Assembly (NCBI GenBank): GCA_021737445.1
Contig: JAIPDY010000004.1
Span: 1 to 32,029, forward strand
Reading direction: 5' to 3'
Length of the DNA stretch: 32,029 nt
DNA from: Desulfotignum sp.
Lineage (GTDB): Bacteria; Desulfobacterota; Desulfobacteria; Desulfobacterales; Desulfobacteraceae
A program made the translations under genes and the position numbers. The notes under the pieces are model-generated. The model ran no database searches. It was given only the letters and a program-made list of their open reading frames with translations, and was not told the origin of the DNA. Position 1 is the first letter of the stretch. Each line of letters starts with the position of its first letter. Shown piece by piece: positions 30,019 through 32,029 of the stretch.

Positions 30019-31776
30019 ATGGCAGATAAAAATGACATAGTTGTCGACCAGGGAAAGTGGGAATGGTCGGAAATGTGGAAAAAAGAGGATTGGTGGGCCA
30101 TCTGGATCGGATTTTTTATCCTGATAGCCGCCATGTTCATTTACTTCCCCCACAGCGGAAAAATGAGCGATATCATCACCCAGGCACAAAAAGAATACGG
30201 AGAGCAGGCCGGCAGGACCTCTGCCATCAAGACCATTGCCTGGTATAGATTGTCCGATGCAAAGAAAAAGGCAGAGGCCAGGAAAATACCGGCTGGAAAA
30301 TGGCTGGCCAATGTGACCCATAAAACCCATTCCTGGTCCAACAACCCCCTGGACGCCTTTTTCATGAGCAAGGAAAAGGCCGACGCAAAAGCCGCAAAGG
30401 CCATGGCAGCATATGAGAAGAAAAAGGCGGCGGAAGCCCAGGCCCTTGCTGCGGCCGAGGCGGCAGAAGCCAGGGCCGAGGCGGCCGGATTCAAGGATGA
30501 GACCCTGAATGCCGCTGCCACTCAAGCCATTGACAATTGGCGGGATGCCAAACTTGCGGCTGGTAACGCCAAAAAGAAAACCCAGGTCAGCGCCTATAAC
30601 CAGATCGGAGAACTGATCCTTCTGGGGGTGTTTTTCTGTTTTCTTTTCGGCATTCCCATGGTGATCATGGGCACGCCCTTTAAAAAATTCGCCATCGGTT
30701 TTATATTTGTATACGGAATTACGGTTCTGGCATGGTTCTTCAGTTACCAGACCACCATGAAACACTATGGCATCGGGTATGCGGCCTGGGCAATATTTCT
30801 CGGCATGCTCATCTCCAACACCGTGGGAACGCCCAAGTGGGCGGAACCGGCAATTCAGACCGAATACTACATCAAGACCGGACTGGTGCTGCTCGGCGCC
30901 AAAATCCTGTTTGAAAAAATCATCACCATCGGCACTGCCGGTATTTTTGTGGCCTGGGTGGTCACCCCCACGGTGTGGCTGACCACCTACTGGTTTGGAC
31001 AGAAAATTATCAACATGCCCTCCAAACGCCTGAATGCAGTTATCTGTTCGGATATGTCGGTCTGCGGCGTTTCCGCCGCCATTGCAGCGGCATCCGCCTG
31101 CCGGGCCAAAAAAGAGGAGCTGACCCTGGCTGTCGGGCTTTCCCTGGTATTTACCGCCATCATGATGATCGCCATGCCCGCCGTCATCAAGGCCACATTC
31201 CCTGTGGACAAACAGATGATCCTGGGCGGCGCCTGGATGGGCGGCACCATTGATGCATCCGGCGCAGTGGCTGCTGCGGGTGCTTTTCTGGGTGAAAAAG
31301 CGTTGTACGTCGCCGCCACCATCAAAATGATCCAGAACGTGCTCATCGGTGTCATCGCCTTTTTCGTTGCCCTCTACTTCACCACCCGGGTGGAAGTGGC
31401 GGAAACCGGTGCAAAAGTCGGCCTGAATGAAATCTGGTTCAGATTCCCCAAATTTGTCATCGGGTTTATTGTGGCATCCATCACCTTTTCTTTGATATAT
31501 TCAGGCTTCAATGACAGCCTGGACGGTCTTGGCCGTGCCATGATCGACAAAGGAGCCATCAAGGGCGGATCAGATCTGTTCCGGAAATGGTTTTTCACCC
31601 TTTCTTTTGTCAGCATCGGCCTGGCCACCAATTTCAGGGAACTCAAAGAGCACTTCAAGGGGGGCAAGCCGTTTATTCTGTATGTAACCGGCCAGTCGCT
31701 CAATCTTGTGTTGACTCTGTTGATGGCTTATCTTATGTTCTACGTGGTCTTTCCGGAACTGACGGCGACCATTTAA
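30019..31776 (+). CDS. YeiH-family putative sulfate exporter, long form
   Basis: A 585-residue membrane protein. From residue about 245 it matches the YeiH (UPF0324) transporter core with ten or more helices: GIGYAAWAIFLGMLISNTVG, KTGLVLLGAKILFE, SDMSVCGVSAAIAAASAC, GGAWMGGTIDASGAVAAAGA and FVSIGLATNF. Classical members are about 350 residues. Here an extra N-terminal helix (26-44) and a 150-residue hydrophilic, Ala/Lys/Glu-rich segment with coiled-coil character (about 115-190) precede it. The substrate is unproven; sulfate or a related anion is the family's putative assignment. GAGGA precedes the ATG. A small membrane protein gene follows after a perfect hairpin. Confidence 0.82.
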   Translation: MADKNDIVVDQGKWEWSEMWKKEDWWAIWIGFFILIAAMFIYFPHSGKMSDIITQAQKEYGEQAGRTSAIKTIAWYRLSDAKKKAEARKIPAGKWLANVTHKTHSWSNNPLDAFFMSKEKADAKAAKAMAAYEKKKAAEAQALAAAEAAEARAEAAGFKDETLNAAATQAIDNWRDAKLAAGNAKKKTQVSAYNQIGELILLGVFFCFLFGIPMVIMGTPFKKFAIGFIFVYGITVLAWFFSYQTTMKHYGIGYAAWAIFLGMLISNTVGTPKWAEPAIQTEYYIKTGLVLLGAKILFEKIITIGTAGIFVAWVVTPTVWLTTYWFGQKIINMPSKRLNAVICSDMSVCGVSAAIAAASACRAKKEELTLAVGLSLVFTAIMMIAMPAVIKATFPVDKQMILGGAWMGGTIDASGAVAAAGAFLGEKALYVAATIKMIQNVLIGVIAFFVALYFTTRVEVAETGAKVGLNEIWFRFPKFVIGFIVASITFSLIYSGFNDSLDGLGRAMIDKGAIKGGSDLFRKWFFTLSFVSIGLATNFRELKEHFKGGKPFILYVTGQSLNLVLTLLMAYLMFYVVFPELTATI

Positions 31777-31788
31777 ACTTGTAACCCC

Positions 31789-31826
31789 TCCTTCACCCGT
31801 CCCGGCGCAAACGGACGGGTGAAGGA
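31789..31826 (+). other. Perfect 14-base-pair intercistronic hairpin
   Basis: TCCTTCACCCGTCC and GGACGGGTGAAGGA are exact inverted repeats around a 10-base loop, with no T-run on either side. It lies 12 bases after the transporter stop and 26 bases before the next start. It may protect or process the mRNA and set the ratio of the two products, or act as a partial terminator. Confidence 0.75.
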
Positions 31827-31852
31827 CCGAACCAGGCGTAAACGAGGCAACC

Positions 31853-32029
31853 ATGTCACATACGAAAATACAGACGTCCGGTGTCAGAAAAGGCCTAAAA
31901 CCCTGGGCCATGCTGCTTTTCAGCGTATTTATCATCTGGCTGTTCGGATGGGTGGTCGGCCCGTTTATCGACAACAGTATCCCTGTGTACAAACAGATCG
32001 GCCAGGTGGTTGAGGCAAGGGACATGGAT
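31853..32029 (+). CDS. Small membrane protein, partner of the YeiH-type transporter (3' partial)
   Basis: ATG 31853 opens a frame of 59 codons running off the window: MSHTKIQTSGVRKGLKPWAM, LLFSVFIIWLFGWVVGPFID, NSIPVYKQIGQVVEARDMD. One membrane helix (about 20-38) follows a basic N-terminus, so it should insert with the N-terminus inside. It is not in the ORF track because no stop is reached and the length is below the cutoff. It follows the transporter in the same direction across a hairpin, so the two are probably co-transcribed. Family not recognised. Confidence 0.65.
   Translation, partial: MSHTKIQTSGVRKGLKPWAMLLFSVFIIWLFGWVVGPFIDNSIPVYKQIGQVVEARDMD

Overview
The window looks like a chromosomal stretch from an anaerobic, probably sulfate-reducing Desulfobacterota bacterium (Desulfobacteraceae-like). 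That assignment is inference. It rests on a cytoplasmic [NiFe]-hydrogenase beside MetV/MetF of the Wood-Ljungdahl methyl branch, a DUF3786 protein, a long YeiH-type transporter with a small membrane partner, and a GC-mixed genome rich in toxin-antitoxin (TA) modules. No rRNA, tRNA, integrase, transposase or CRISPR array was seen.

Bases 1 to about 13,200 form an accessory island of short modules set among broken genes. In order: a PLD/DEAD helicase/DUF3427 gene with most of its middle missing; an orphan antitoxin; an unrecognised three-gene operon (unknown / Zn-ribbon-HTH / DUF6941); an AbiEi-type antitoxin whose partner is nearly gone; BrnT with an in-frame internal deletion beside intact BrnA; an MBL-fold hydrolase; RecQ; a SnoaL/Old-Yellow-Enzyme chimera; Phd-VapC; CopG-RelE with RelE cut at its C-terminus by a miniature recQ copy; a flavodoxin/SCP2 protein; ParD/ParE (minus strand); AbrB-VapC; and NUDIX, GNAT, flavoprotein and helicase scraps. 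Two patterns stand out. Pieces of the same helicase 3' end recur at module boundaries, and toxins have decayed while their antitoxins stayed intact.

Bases 13,271-22,240 are intact and more GC-rich. A YhaO/YhaN (SbcCD-like) nuclease-ATPase pair is followed almost without a gap by a hydrogenase small subunit, large subunit, MetV and MetF. The last four genes read as one operon and suggest a hydrogenase wired directly to methylene-tetrahydrofolate reductase. The small subunit has Asp in place of the first proximal-cluster Cys. This is the most interesting system in the window.

Bases 22,241-32,029 hold a 44-residue DUF3096 membrane protein, an ABC-F ATPase lacking the signature region of its first ATPase domain and preceded by a leader terminator, a HipBA module, diaminopropionate ammonia-lyase, a fragmented 7TM sensor kinase/GGDEF/HD mosaic, a DUF3786 protein, and a YeiH-family transporter with the start of its small partner gene running off the end of the window.
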